DNA from: Aphrocallistes beatrix
Taxonomy: Eukaryota > Porifera > Hexactinellida > Sceptrulophora > Aphrocallistidae
Direction: 5' to 3'
DNA: 64,000 nucleotides
NCBI GenBank assembly: GCA_963281255.1
Contig: OY725499.1
Span: 2,240,096-2,304,095, forward strand
A model generated the notes under the pieces. The model had not been told where the DNA came from. It saw only the letters and a list, made by a program, of their open reading frames with translations, and ran no database searches. A program made the translations under genes and the position numbers. Shown in pieces: positions 10,575-20,440 of this stretch. Numbering within the stretch: position 1 is the stretch's first letter; each line of letters starts with the position of its first letter.

Positions 10575-10927
10575 CAGGTATCCCTCGCCGTTCGCGGGGG
10601 TTACGTTCCTGAGAATTGTCGCGAATGGCAAAATCGCGAACGGCAAGACGTTAGTTCAATGAGAATGGTGGGGTTACGTTCCTAGATTATTAAAACGACG
10701 CTAGATACTGTTTGCTAAATACGTTATTGATTCAATAGTTGAGCTGTAATACTCATACAAACACTGGCACAAGTAAAATGGTAGTAATAAATGAAGTGAT
10801 AAATGAAAGATAAAGATCCTCTAGTAGCAATCCTAAGTACCATACCTAAATAGTAAAGTCTAGCCTTTAGTACGAGTGTGAAGTTGGCAGCGAAAACAGC
10901 AGCGAAATCTATGTACACTTTATAATG

Positions 10928-11305
10928 CTATAATTTGGAAACCAGGGCTGATATAAGGAATTCCTTTCACACAAGTAAATAATACCTATGGTATATTGTT
11001 TTATTAAAATATCAGCTAAATCTGACACTTGGTCATCCCGTGATGACTTTGCAAACTTTGACCATTTTATGGATTTTTCTGGGTTTTTTCGATACTGTGT
11101 GCACTTTTGTGTGCGATTATTTGGAAACCAGTAGAGATACGAGAAATTCCTTTCACACAAGTAAAGAATACCTATGGTATATTGTTTTCTTAAAATATCA
11201 ACTAAATCTGACACTTGGTCATCCCGTGATGACTTTGCAAACTTTGACCATTTTATGGATTTTTTCGATACTGTGTGCACTTTTGTGTGCGATTATTTGG
11301 AAATC
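10928..11305. repeat. Left inverted-end subrepeats of the Mutator-like element
   Basis: Two copies of a ~185 bp unit, marked by CATCCCGTGATGACTTTGC at about 11034 and 11219. The unit is the reverse complement of the right-end subrepeats. Confidence 0.9.
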
Positions 11306-11700
11306 AATACTGAGAAAATTCTGTTTTGTTATAATTTAACAGCTAATAAATATTTGACAATTTATCTGATATAATTTTATTATCCATTAATTACCGAAAT
11401 AATCCTCACTTCACTTGTACATATTCATGCCAAAATATGTACATCTGGATTGTATATCAATGTTAACAACAAACAGATGAACATCATTTCTTCTGAACAA
11501 TTGTCTTCATTTGGAAATATTTTTGGGCTGGCTTATTTGTTTCTATTTATTGTAACATGATGTTGTTAAATGGCATAGGAAAGTATTTGTTATTTGAATC
11601 ACAGTGTGAGGACACATCCCATGGAAATCAATTAAGATATTTTGTGCCAATCACCTTTTCAAATATATTTCTCTTTTCAACCCAACTACTCTTGAGTGGT

Positions 11701-11724
11701 GATATTGAGTTAAACCCAGGTCCT
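11701..11724 (+). other. 2A-like ribosome-skipping motif (DIELNPGP)
   Basis: Codons for D-I-E-L-N-P-G-P match the D-(V/I)-E-x-N-P-G-P consensus of 2A and 2A-like peptides exactly, preceded by LLLSG as in many cellular 2A-like sequences. Known peptides of this class cause the ribosome to skip the final Gly-Pro bond, releasing two products. Here the upstream product would be a ~55-residue hydrophobic leader and the downstream one the transposase. Activity is inferred from the motif only. Confidence 0.85.
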
Positions 11725-11734
11725 TTGGGAACAG

Positions 11735-12046
11735 GTGAGTAATTTTTATTCTTATAACTACCATATTGTTTAAATTCTATTTCTATCCGTATGTCAGTTA
11801 CATCATTTTGGTATATTTGATTTTCAGTTCCTAATGTCAACAAATTGATAATAAACATAGAACAACGAATATACTGAGTTAAATCGATTATGCTGATTCT
11901 GATTATTATATTCAACATTTTTGCTCTCACTGCTAGTATTTGTAAATTTTATATGCAGTAATAAAATTGAATTAATGAACATAAAGCAAATACTAGTATT
12001 ATTATATTCTTATACATACTACTTGTATACATATAATTTATTTTAG
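11735..12046 (+). other. Predicted intron inside the transposase gene
   Basis: Donor ACAG|GTGAGT at 11735 and acceptor TTATTTTAG at 12046 are near-consensus. Removing 312 bp joins a phase-1 exon end to the frame that includes the METLSANAKIS start, giving an uninterrupted reading through the junction. Confidence 0.8.
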
Positions 12047-14672
12047 AGAATATGGAAACTTTGTCTGCAAACGCAAAGATATCTGAAAAATTCATAAATG
12101 CATTGTCAATATTAGATATGCCCTGGATCAAAATTAAATCAAAACTTAGAAACAGTAATTGGCGCGATTCTATGTCAATATGGGGGAAATTGTCAAAATT
12201 CATATTCAAAATGAATCGTCTAACCCTGAGAAGAAAAGTTATGCTTTTTTGGTATCAAAATACTGATAAAATTAAAGAACAAGTAAATTCTTGCCATAGT
12301 TCGACAGAAATAATTGACAAAGAATTAATACTGATTGTGAGTATAGATCTATCCAAATTGTTGGGTGCAAATTCTACTCCAATACACCAAATGGATGAAT
12401 TCTCAGCTATACAAAAATGTCCATCTCTATCTTATCTTAACTTGGATAAATTACATCCAACACAGATATCTTCGGGAAATGAATCAGAAATATCATCTAG
12501 AATCCGGATATAATGACCATATAAATACAAATACTAGTGCAAACTCCCTAGGTCACCAAGATTATATTTCCGAGATTGGTATTGGTGATAAACTTACATC
12601 TTATGGTTCCTGGAAGCCAAAAGCTGATCAAACAAAACATTTTTTTCTCAATCCTGAAGAGTGGGATTGTATTAAACCGAAAACTGGGTGTAACAAATTG
12701 GTTCCTAATTGGACATATACTTTTAACCAGAAACTCTCGTGTTTATTCCCTTACTGTGTCATCAAATTTTTATATCACCGAGTTAATAGCTATTCTGAAT
12801 CTCGGAATTGTCCTTTTATAACAGCACAAGCGATGTGCAAATTTAAAAGATGCTTCAAATTTTCAATTCGGATTGAAGAAATGCCTAAAGGAAAATCTGA
12901 ATACATATATGTGGAAGTATTAGCTGAAGGTAATCTTTCAAATGAACATTTTGATCATATAACTGCACATAGTCGCAATGTATCAGGTGATCAATGAGAA
13001 GAGTTAGGAAAAAAGGTAGCTTGCAGTTCTGCAATAAATTATAATTATGATCTCTTCAAAAATTCACAAAATTTAACAGTTGCAAAGCATGGAAATTTGA
13101 ATGAATTACATTCACAAGAAGTTTTACGGAAGGTGAAGTCACAATATATGGAAAAGCAGCGATTCACTGATGATATGTGGCAGGATATAACTGTAACCAA
13201 GAAATCTTATGACAGTACTATTAAAGGAAAAGTTTTAAACGGCTATATTCAAATGATATCGAGATATCCACTTATAATACATATGTATTGTGAGGAACAA
13301 TTGTTTTTTTTGAAGTTAATAGAAAAGTCTAAGTTGAAGTTGCATTTAGATGCAACAGGATCTGTTGTCAGAAAGCTAGATCGTGATGAGAAGAATTTCT
13401 TATACTATGCTCTAACATTACAACACCCAATAGCGAAAATAAGCCCAATTCCCCTAGCTGAGATGCTAACAAACGAACAAACAAATGTTGAGATTACTCA
13501 TTTTTTAAACAGATGGTACTACGATGTGAGGAGGATATTGAACCGGGATATCTGCCCTTCTCAAGTCGAAGTAGATTTCAGTTGGGCACTGTTGCATAGC
13601 ATTTGCAAGATTTTCAACCGACAACACCTAGAAGATTATCTTAATACTTGTTGGCAGTACATACAAACCTCTCAAACCGAAAAGTATTGGGATAAAAGTA
13701 TACTTCATATATGTTCAGCTCATTTAATGAACCGTATTAGTTATAAACTTGAGCATACGATGAAAATCAAGAAATCTATAAAAAGAATATTTATGTTTTT
13801 AATGGCAAGATTGGTAGCATGTACAAATATTGGTGAATTCGAGCAACTTTTCACTGCGTTATGTATGGTCTGTTTGGCAAAAAGGATATACCCAGAGATT
13901 CAACAATATATTTCTAAAATTGAGAAAGCTATCAAGTCTAAAGAAGAAGATATCGATGAGGACTTTGATTATATCGCTGAATTGGATGAAGAACTCACTA
14001 ATGATATGGGGGATAGCAATAGTTATAAAAGTAAATCGCCATTTGGGAGATATTTTAACGGTGTGTTAATTAAATGTCAAGAACGAATATATCATTTAGA
14101 AATAATGCATAAAACAACTTCTCTCGTAGAAAATGATAATTATTTCTTACCACGATTACCAACTTTTTTAGCAACACATTATATCCCAATATGTCCTCTT
14201 TGGACCAGTTTGATTTTAGGTCCTGTTATGGCACCAAATGAAAGTGATGTAAGATCTAGCAATGCCATTGTTGAAAACTGGATGCGAATTCTGAAAATCA
14301 ATATTCTTCAAAATCAAACTAAATTGAGGCCAGGCGATTTCTTAAGAAAAATACGTGAAGGATTGGAAGGAAGAATTAGAGCATTTGGATTTGCATTTGA
14401 GCCTCTGAGCTCCAAGATACTGAAAACTAAAGTTCCTCGTAAAATTAAGGATAATAAATTAGCAGAAGAAATCTGGCAAAGGCGAAAGAAAAATAAAACT
14501 ACATATTTTATGACAACTAATTCTCAAATGACTAGTTTGCTTACGCAGAATATAACAAATAGTGAAAAACATGGTAGCAAATCTACTAAAAAGGCCGAAA
14601 TTCTAAAACGAGTAGGTAAGACTGGTAATAAACGAAATCCAATTATTGAAAAGCAGACAAAATCGATAATTC

Positions 14673-15411
14673 TTAAAGACCAGTCGTCATTAAAGAAGAT
14701 GTTACCTCAGCACCTGCTATCGTAAGTTATATCAATAGTGAAATTTCAGGTGATTCTTCTCCACTTGATATTACAATGCAAGAAGTTACGTATTATGATC
14801 ACGGTGACTTCTCACCAGTAAATGAAATTTGGCAGAGAGAAAAGTGTAAATTCTTACAGCTAACATATGTGTGTGGTGTTCTTTACGAGAATGAATCAAA
14901 GGATAAAAACTCGCAAATTCGCGAGTTAAGGCCGTCGAAAGAAAAAAGGATTTCTCCTGATGGGAATTGTTTATTCCGGTCAATTTCATATGTTATAACT
15001 GGGAGCGATCATTATCACCAAGAAATCAGAGAAGTATTGATTCAAAATATGAAGGGGAAATATAGAGAAGAATGCACTAGGTACTGTTACACACAAAATG
15101 ACATACTGTTAGGCGGAGTTTGCTGTTCAATCGAACAATATATACAGAAGAGCAAAATAGATCGTAATAGATCCTGGGGCACAGATCAAGAATTATTTCT
15201 AACTGCAATATTGTTAAAAACCGATATTTTTGTCTATCGTGATTCTCTATCCTCATGGGTTAAATTTTCGGCTCATGGATTTATTAACAAGCATGATGCT
15301 CATCCATTGACAGAAAAGAGATTATATTTTCGATTATATATGGATCATTATCAACCTGTTGTTAAAGTAGACTCTATAGTGGAACTGAATAGAAAGTCCA
15401 ATAGAGATTGA
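14673..15411 (+). pseudogene. OTU-family cysteine protease domain of the transposon
   Basis: The OTU fold is recognisable by the catalytic DGNC box: in the frame from the ATG at 14776, D62 and C65 lie in SPDGNCLFRSIS. The SWGTDQELFLTAILL helix follows, and the catalytic-histidine strand DHYQPVV is near the C terminus. OTU enzymes cleave ubiquitin or ubiquitin-like linkages, and such domains recur in several transposon lineages. The frame is open upstream to 14673, encoding VVIKEDVTSAPAIVSYI, and overlaps the end of the transposase frame (14725). A one-base frame change therefore separates what was probably one transposase-OTU polyprotein. All three key motifs are intact in this copy. I see no separate promoter, so I read it as part of the element, not a host OTU gene. 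Confidence 0.85.
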
Positions 15412-15601
15412 TTAGATCATGTGTTTAGGTAGAAATTTGTAGATTAAAATTAGATTATCGTTTTAGTACTTAGAAATAGAATTCATAAAACAATATCCAT
15501 TTATCTAATCACAGTAGTTGGGTAAAACAATTATAATGAAGACATTAAGAAGGGAAAATGTAAACATAATATCTTTCACTGGAAAGATAGAGCTAAAGCC
15601 T

Positions 15602-16395
15602 ATCTGGTTTCCAACTATCGCACACAGAAGTACACACAGTATCGAAAACTACCAGAAAAATCCATAAAATGTTCAAAGTTTGCAAAGTCATCACGGGATG
15701 ACCAAGTGTCAGATTTAGTTGATATTTTAATAACACAATATACCATAGGTATTATTTACTTGTGTGGAAGGAATTCCTCGTATCTCTACTGGTTTCCAAC
15801 TAATCGCACACAAAAGTGCACACAGTATCGAAAAAACCCAGAAAAATCCTTAAAATGGTCAAAGTTTGCAATGTCATCACGGGATGACCAAGTGTCAGAT
15901 TTAGTTGATATTTTAATAACACAATATACCATAGGTATTATTTACTTTTGTGAAAGGAATTTCTCGTATCACTACTGGTTTCGAAATAATCGCACACAAA
16001 AGTGCACACAGTATCGAAAAAACCCCAGAAAAATCCTTAAAATGGTCAAAGTTTGCAATGTCATCACGGGATGACCAAGTGTCAGATTTAGTTGATATTT
16101 TAATAACACAATATACCATAGGTATTCTTCACTTGTGTGAAAGGAATCTCTCGTATCTCTACTGGTTTCCAAATAATCGCACACAGAAGTGCACACAGTA
16201 TCGAAAACTACCAGAAAAATCCATAAAATGGTCAAAGTTTGCAAAGTCATCACGGGATGACCAAGTGTCAGATTTAGTTGATATTTTAATAAAACAATAT
16301 ACCATATGTATTATTTACTTGTGTGAAAGGAATTCCTTATATCAGCCCTGGTTTCCAAATTATCGCATTCTAAAGTGTACATGGATTTCGCTGCT
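15602..16395. repeat. Right inverted-end subrepeats, about four copies of ~186 bp
   Basis: The marker CATCACGGGATGACCAAGTG recurs with GGGATG at about 15695, 15881, 16068 and 16253, giving spacings of 186, 187 and 185 bp. Each unit also contains TATACCATAGGTATT and GTGTGAAAGGAAT. They are inverted relative to the left-end units. Confidence 0.92.
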
Positions 16396-16575
16396 GTTTT
16401 CGCTGCCAACTTCACACTCGTGCCTTTAGTACTGTTGCGTGGTATTCTGAGGCACCGTGGTATTTTGAGGCACTAGTCAAATTAACCATGGATATTCAAC
16501 TTGCGTGGTATTCTGAGGTACCGTGGTATTCTGAGGCAACACCAATCCTGTAATCATGATGCGATCATTTACATA

Positions 16576-17002
16576 CCGTATTTCCCTGAATAAGCGCCGG
16601 GGGCTTGAATAAGCGCCGGTTTGAATAAGCGCCGGGTCTAAAGGGTGAGCGAAATAAATAAGCGCCGGGGCTTGAATAAGCGCCGGGGCTCGAATAAGCG
16701 TCGGACGCCGGGGCATTTTAGTTCTCTGAAAATCATATCAAACTAGTATTCTCAGTAGTGGCATAGATAGAAGTGCTTTTTGAAACATTACATTATGCTT
16801 TTTTAATAGAACTAACATTCTCAGTTGTGGCAAAAATAAAAGTGCCAGTCAATGTGTAAACAAAAAAAAAGAGCGCCGGGTCAAAATAGCGAATGAAAAA
16901 AATAAGCGCCGGGGCTTGAATAAGCGCCGGTTTGAATAAGCGCCGGGTCTAAAGGGTGCATGAAATAAATAAGCGCCCGGGCGCTTATTCGAAGCAATAC
17001 GG
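16576..17002. mobile_element. MITE of the GAATAAGCGCCGGGG family
   Basis: Ends CCGTATTTCCCTGAATAAGC and GCTTATTCGAAGCAATACGG are flanked by TA (16574-16575, 17003-17004). The right half of the surrounding palindrome keeps the uninserted site (reverse complement TTTACATAGTTCTAA near 17595-17610), confirming both boundaries. The interior repeats TTGAATAAGCGCCGG at least six times. Confidence 0.9.
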
Positions 17003-17168
17003 TAGTTCTAATTTAGACAATGACTTTCCATTTGAGTAGTGATACTTGTATGTTTTCCTGCTCTAAATAGTGTATTGTGCTTCATGACCTGGAATGCTTA
17101 TTAAATCATATGTTTATTCGTCTCATTATTCAAGACATACAATACAAATAGAAAAAAATCTGTGAGTA

Positions 17169-17433
17169 CTGTTGCGTGGTATTTCGAGATCGTAGTATTA
17201 ACTAACCATGGATTAATTAGTACCGTGGTATTTTGAGATATACCGTAGTATTCTGAGATTTTGTTTCGCTTACTCAAATGGCCTTGTGGTTCAATCGTTT
17301 CATCGTAACCTGATACCCACCGCCACCAAATTGTGGAACATGACACAATTTGATGGCACGCGACACAATTTACTATGGTAGAACCCCATATGGACCATGA
17401 ATGAAACATATACTTTATCCTACCACGCAACAG
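17169..17433. mobile_element. Small element with the same ends, at the palindrome centre
   Basis: Ends CTGTTGCGTGGTATT and TACCACGCAACAG are flanked by TA (17167-17168, 17434-17435). It shares terminal sequence with the outer palindrome but has a different interior (AATTTGATGGCACGCG). The surrounding sequence ATCTGTGAG/CTCACAGAT is symmetric around it. Confidence 0.8.
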
Positions 17434-17936
17434 TACTCACAGATTTTTTTCTATTTGTATTGTATGTCCTGAATAATGAGACGAATAAACATATTATTTA
17501 ATAAGCATTCCAGGTCATGAAGCACAATACACTATTTAGAGCAGGGAAAACATACAAGTATCACTACTCAAATGGAAAGTCATTGTCTAAATTAGAACTA
17601 TGTAAATGATCGCATCATGATTACAGGATTGGTGTTGCCTCAGAATACCACGGTACCTCAGAATACCACGTAAGTTGAATATCCATGGTTAATTTGACTA
17701 GTGCCTCAAAATACCACGGTGCCTCAGAATACCACGCAACAGTACTAAACCTAAATTGTAGATACGTATAAGGTTATGGACTTATGCTAGCCCATAAACT
17801 ACTGAAGAGAGCAACGAAAACCGCGAATAGTCGAGGGAACGAGTCGCGAATAGCAAAACAAGACTCAAAGATTTTTCCGCGAATAGTCGAAACCGCGAAT
17901 GGCAAACCCGCGAACGGCGAGGGTTACCTGTATATA

Positions 17937-18440
17937 TGTAACGAAATGATTGAAGAAACTGCCGGGCGCAGAAGGCTGATTTTTGGCATGTGGGAGTCTT
18001 TTGGCTATGGCTCCACTAAGTTATGAGCTCAGAGCAAAATGTCGACTCATCATGGAATTATGACGTCATTGTCACATTTTTAAAAGTTAAGCAATACAGT
18101 TATTCGAGCATAACTCAGCCATTATAGGAGATAGAAGGCTGAAATTTTAATAGAATATGTATACTAACATGCCTCACATATGATGCAACTATAATCAAAA
18201 AAAGATGACTCAGCACTTTGTTATGACGTCATCATTACTCATCAAAATTTTAAAAATTGATAAATTTGGTGATTTTTCGTGCGATATAGATTATAACAGT
18301 AGGACAGACGTATTTAGAGATGTTATCTCCCTTATAATTAACCAATGTGACCCCAGGCGACCGAAGGGAGCCTCCGGCGGACACAAAGTGTCCGCCAACC
18401 CCGCAGCGCAAGCAAGCGAAGCCGCTTGTGCTTATAAAAT
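17937..18440 (+). mobile_element. Helitron/HINE-like unit, type II
   Basis: Begins with the TGTAACGAAATGATTGAAG-like start and ends with a hairpin-rich GC block at 18355-18435 (CCTCCGGCGGACACAAAGTG). The middle has GGCTGATTTTTGGCATGTGG and TATGACGTCATTGTCAC. Further copies: 27915-28412, 30017-30527, 32027-32525 (inverted), 53500-53905. Confidence 0.65.
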
Positions 18441-18639
18441 CCGGAAGTGATGAGATTTTGCGTAAAAGCACCGTCCACATTTTTTCGCAAAATCTCATCA
18501 CTTCCATCTACACCATAAAGATATCCTACATGCGAAATTTGGTAAAAATCGGACTACTAGATTTCGCAGTAGCGCGCGTACGGACATACATACATACATA
18601 CAGTAGAACTCGGTTAGTACGTACTCGGGATAAGACGTA

Positions 18640-19895
18640 CAGGGTGGCCGAATAAAATTGAGACAAATTTACTTGCTTTAAAAGTCAACCTTAGATCAAT
18701 TTAAAATAACATTAGCTACTAAAATTCTCTTTTTGCATAGCAATATTGCATTATCATTGTAAAATTGTGAATGCTAGTTCGAAAATAAAAGAATTAGACA
18801 AGAGAAAAGTTATTCAATCATTTTTTAATTATGGACAAACTGCTTCTCAAATATGGAGACATGTAAAGTACGTAGATATTTCACGAGCTACAGTCTACAG
18901 AGTTGTCAAACAGCTCCAGAAAAACAGGTTCATGAGTTAAATTGACCACTCGTATTGCGAAGAGAAAGATAACTGATCGTCTCCGGCGGAATCCCGCCCA
19001 GTCAGTCCGGAAAATCGCGAGGGAGATCGGAATACCGAAATCAACGGCCCAAAACATTGTCAGAAGAGACTTAAAACTAAGGGCAAGGAAGAAAGAAACA
19101 AAACAGGCCCTCGTAAGCCCCCAAAAGGTCAAGAGAGCTACAAGGTCGAGAGCTTTACATCGATCTTTGGAAGGCGATTTACACAGGCGAGTGCTGTTCA
19201 GTGATGAAAATTTTTTTAAAATGGATCAGCCCATTAATCGGCAGAACGATCGAGTTTACGTCAAGGAAGGGATTAAGAAGTCTCTTAATGAGAAAACAGT
19301 AGTTGAAAAGAGCAAATTCAGTCGGAAACTGATGGTTTAGGCAGGGGTAGCTCATAACTGAAAACCGATCTTGTTTTCTTCCGACAAGGGGAAACTTTGG
19401 ATGCAGATCGGTACCAGAGTGCGATTTTAGCTCCCATCGTTGTTCCCCTTTATCAACAGCACGATCTTGTTTTCCAACAAGACTCCGCACCATACCACAC
19501 AGCTAAGAGAAACGCAGAATTTTTGAGATCCGAAAATATAAATTTTTGGACAAAAGAAGATTGGCCCCCAAACTCATCCGATCTCAATCCTCTCGATTAC
19601 GGAATTTGGGGTATGCTGCAGCAGGAGGTATATCGCGTACCCCCAAAAAGTTTGCAAGATCTAGAAAGAAAAATTAGGAAAGCTTGGGAGAAAATGGACA
19701 GTTCAAGGTTAATCGATGTATTGATATATTTAAGAGCCGACTACGACAGTGTGAAGATGCCAAAGGCGGACATTTCGAATGAAAATAGCTTCTAACATCA
19801 TATTAGACCAGTTAATACTATGTAACTTGAATAGACTGAATTATCGAATTTTATACACATTTTTCATTTTTGTCTCAATTTTCTCGGCCACCCTG
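18640..19895 (+). mobile_element. Tc1/mariner-superfamily element, DD37D type
   Basis: 1256 bp with inverted ends CAGGGTGGCCGAATAAAATT / CTCGGCCACCCTG and TA on both sides. It holds a single degraded transposase gene. The spacing between the second and third catalytic residues is 37 (DSAPYH to PLDYGIWG), which defines the DD37D (maT-like) group. Confidence 0.9.
18746..19795 (+). pseudogene. DD37D mariner-type transposase, disrupted
   Basis: The N-terminal region has two helix-turn-helix stretches (SFFNYGQTASQIWRHVKYV; RKIAREIGIPKSTAQNIVRR), the paired-like DNA-binding layout of the superfamily. The catalytic residues are in VLFSDENFFKMD, FQQDSAPYHTAKRN and SSDLNPLDYGIWG. The gene lies in three frames: 18746-18940, 18942-19340 and 19397-19795, separated by stops at 18938-18940 and 19338-19340 and a frame change before 19397. 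The linker between the DNA-binding and catalytic parts also seems shortened (LHRSLEGDLHRRVLFSD). It is not functional as written. Confidence 0.9.
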
Positions 19896-20059
19896 TACTT
19901 CGGCTTAGTACGTACTCATTTTTCTGAACCAAAATTCATTTATTATATAGATTCCTATGTGATATCAACTCGGTTAGTACGTACTTATGGATAATACGTA
20001 CTTTTTTTCGCTTCCCGGAGAGGTACGTCTTATCCGAATTCTACTATACATACATACAT

Positions 20060-20440
20060 ACTGACGAGATACTCCGTCCATGCCATAAGGGCATCTCTCT
20101 ATAGGAACTGCACTAAAAATACTGCTTCCATACCAGGATGTGATTCTCAGGCTAGGTTGCAGTCTCCCAGTTTAGCCTTACGCAATAGTGCTCCAACTAG
20201 CAGATAAAGAACAATAATGAATAATGCTTCCAGACCAGGTGTGATTATCAGGCTAGGTTGCAGTCTCCCAGTTTAGCCTTACGCAATAGTGCTCCAACTA
20301 GCAGATAAAGAACAATAATGAATAATGCTTCCAGACCAGGTGTGATTATCAGGCTAGGTTGCAGTCTCCCAGTTTAGCCTTACGCAATAGTGCTCCAACT
20401 AGCAGATAAAGAACAATAATGAATAACAAGCACGCTTCGC
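20060..20440. repeat. Three tandem copies of a ~101-bp unit
   Basis: GCTTCCAGACCAGGTGTGAT recurs at about 20124 (diverged), 20226 and 20327, each followed by GCAGTCTCCCAGTTTAGCC. Fragments of the same unit lie at 10020-10150 and 24575-24680. Confidence 0.85.

Larger units (their letters stand above)
11557..14725 (+). pseudogene. Mutator-like transposase with 2A-like leader, broken frame
   Basis: Exon 1 starts at 11557 and encodes a 60-residue leader with a hydrophobic run (FVPITFSNIFLF) just before LLLSGDIELNPGP. A consensus splice junction (11735-12046) joins it in frame to ENMETLSANAKIS. This frame ends at 12513, while an overlapping frame (12365-12997) carries on with a cysteine-rich patch (CPFITAQAMCKFKRCFKF) resembling the zinc-binding region of Mutator-type transposases. 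After a lone TGA at 12995-12997 the same frame continues to 14725. In the 13097-14725 part the candidate catalytic residues are D85 (HLDATGS), D160 (EVDFSWALLH), the C-x2-H pair CSAH at 206-209 and E393 (SNAIVENWMR). The DDE set with C/H between the second D and the E is the MULE pattern. The C-terminal stretch is lysine-rich. Confidence 0.75.
10872..16421 (+). mobile_element. Mutator/Foldback-like DNA transposon with 2A-like leader and OTU protease
   Basis: Termini ACGAGTGTGAAGTTGGCAGC and its reverse complement (ending at 16421) are flanked by the 9-bp direct repeat GCCTTTAGT (10863-10871, 16422-16430), the duplication length typical of Mutator-like elements. Long inverted ends continue inward into ~186 bp tandem subrepeats, two copies on the left and four on the right, as in Drosophila Foldback/NOF. 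Coding content in order: spliced leader with 2A-like motif, a zinc-binding-like region, DDE transposase, OTU cysteine protease, all on the plus strand. The reading frame has at least two frame changes and one in-frame stop, so this copy is probably dead. Superfamily placement is inferred from duplication length, termini and transposase motifs. Confidence 0.85.
16432..17742. mobile_element. Long palindromic element with CTGTTGCGTGG ends
   Basis: The two halves are reverse complements from CTGTTGCGTGGTATTCTGAG (16432) to the complement at 17742, with repeated GGTATTCTGAGGCACC-like subterminal motifs. TA flanks both ends, so the restored host site reads CCTTTAGTACTAAACC. The left half carries the MITE at 16576-17002, and the exact centre carries the element at 17169-17433. 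It has no coding capacity. Confidence 0.85.
10575..17930. mobile_element. Pogo/Tigger-like MITE split by nested insertions
   Basis: The left end CAGGTATCCCTCGCCGTTCG (10575) and right end CGAACGGCGAGGGTTACCTG (17930) are inverted copies flanked by TA, and both subterminal regions carry repeated CGCGAATGGCAAA-type motifs. Subtracting the two elements inside (10872-16421 with its 9-bp duplication, and 16432-17742 with its TA) leaves about 480 bp, a normal MITE length. Confidence 0.85.
18601..20046. mobile_element. TA-target MITE split by a mariner-type element
   Basis: CAGTAGAACTCGGTTAGTAC at 18601 pairs with a degraded complement ending CCGAATTCTACTA at 20046, with TA outside. Internal motifs GGTTAGTACGTACT and GATAAGACGTAC relate it to the MITE at 6046-6539. 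Without the inner element it is about 190 bp. Confidence 0.75.

Noticed and set aside
14776..15411. OTU gene as an independent host deubiquitinase
   Set aside because: It lies inside the element's termini and duplications, follows the transposase with overlapping frames, and has no sign of its own promoter.
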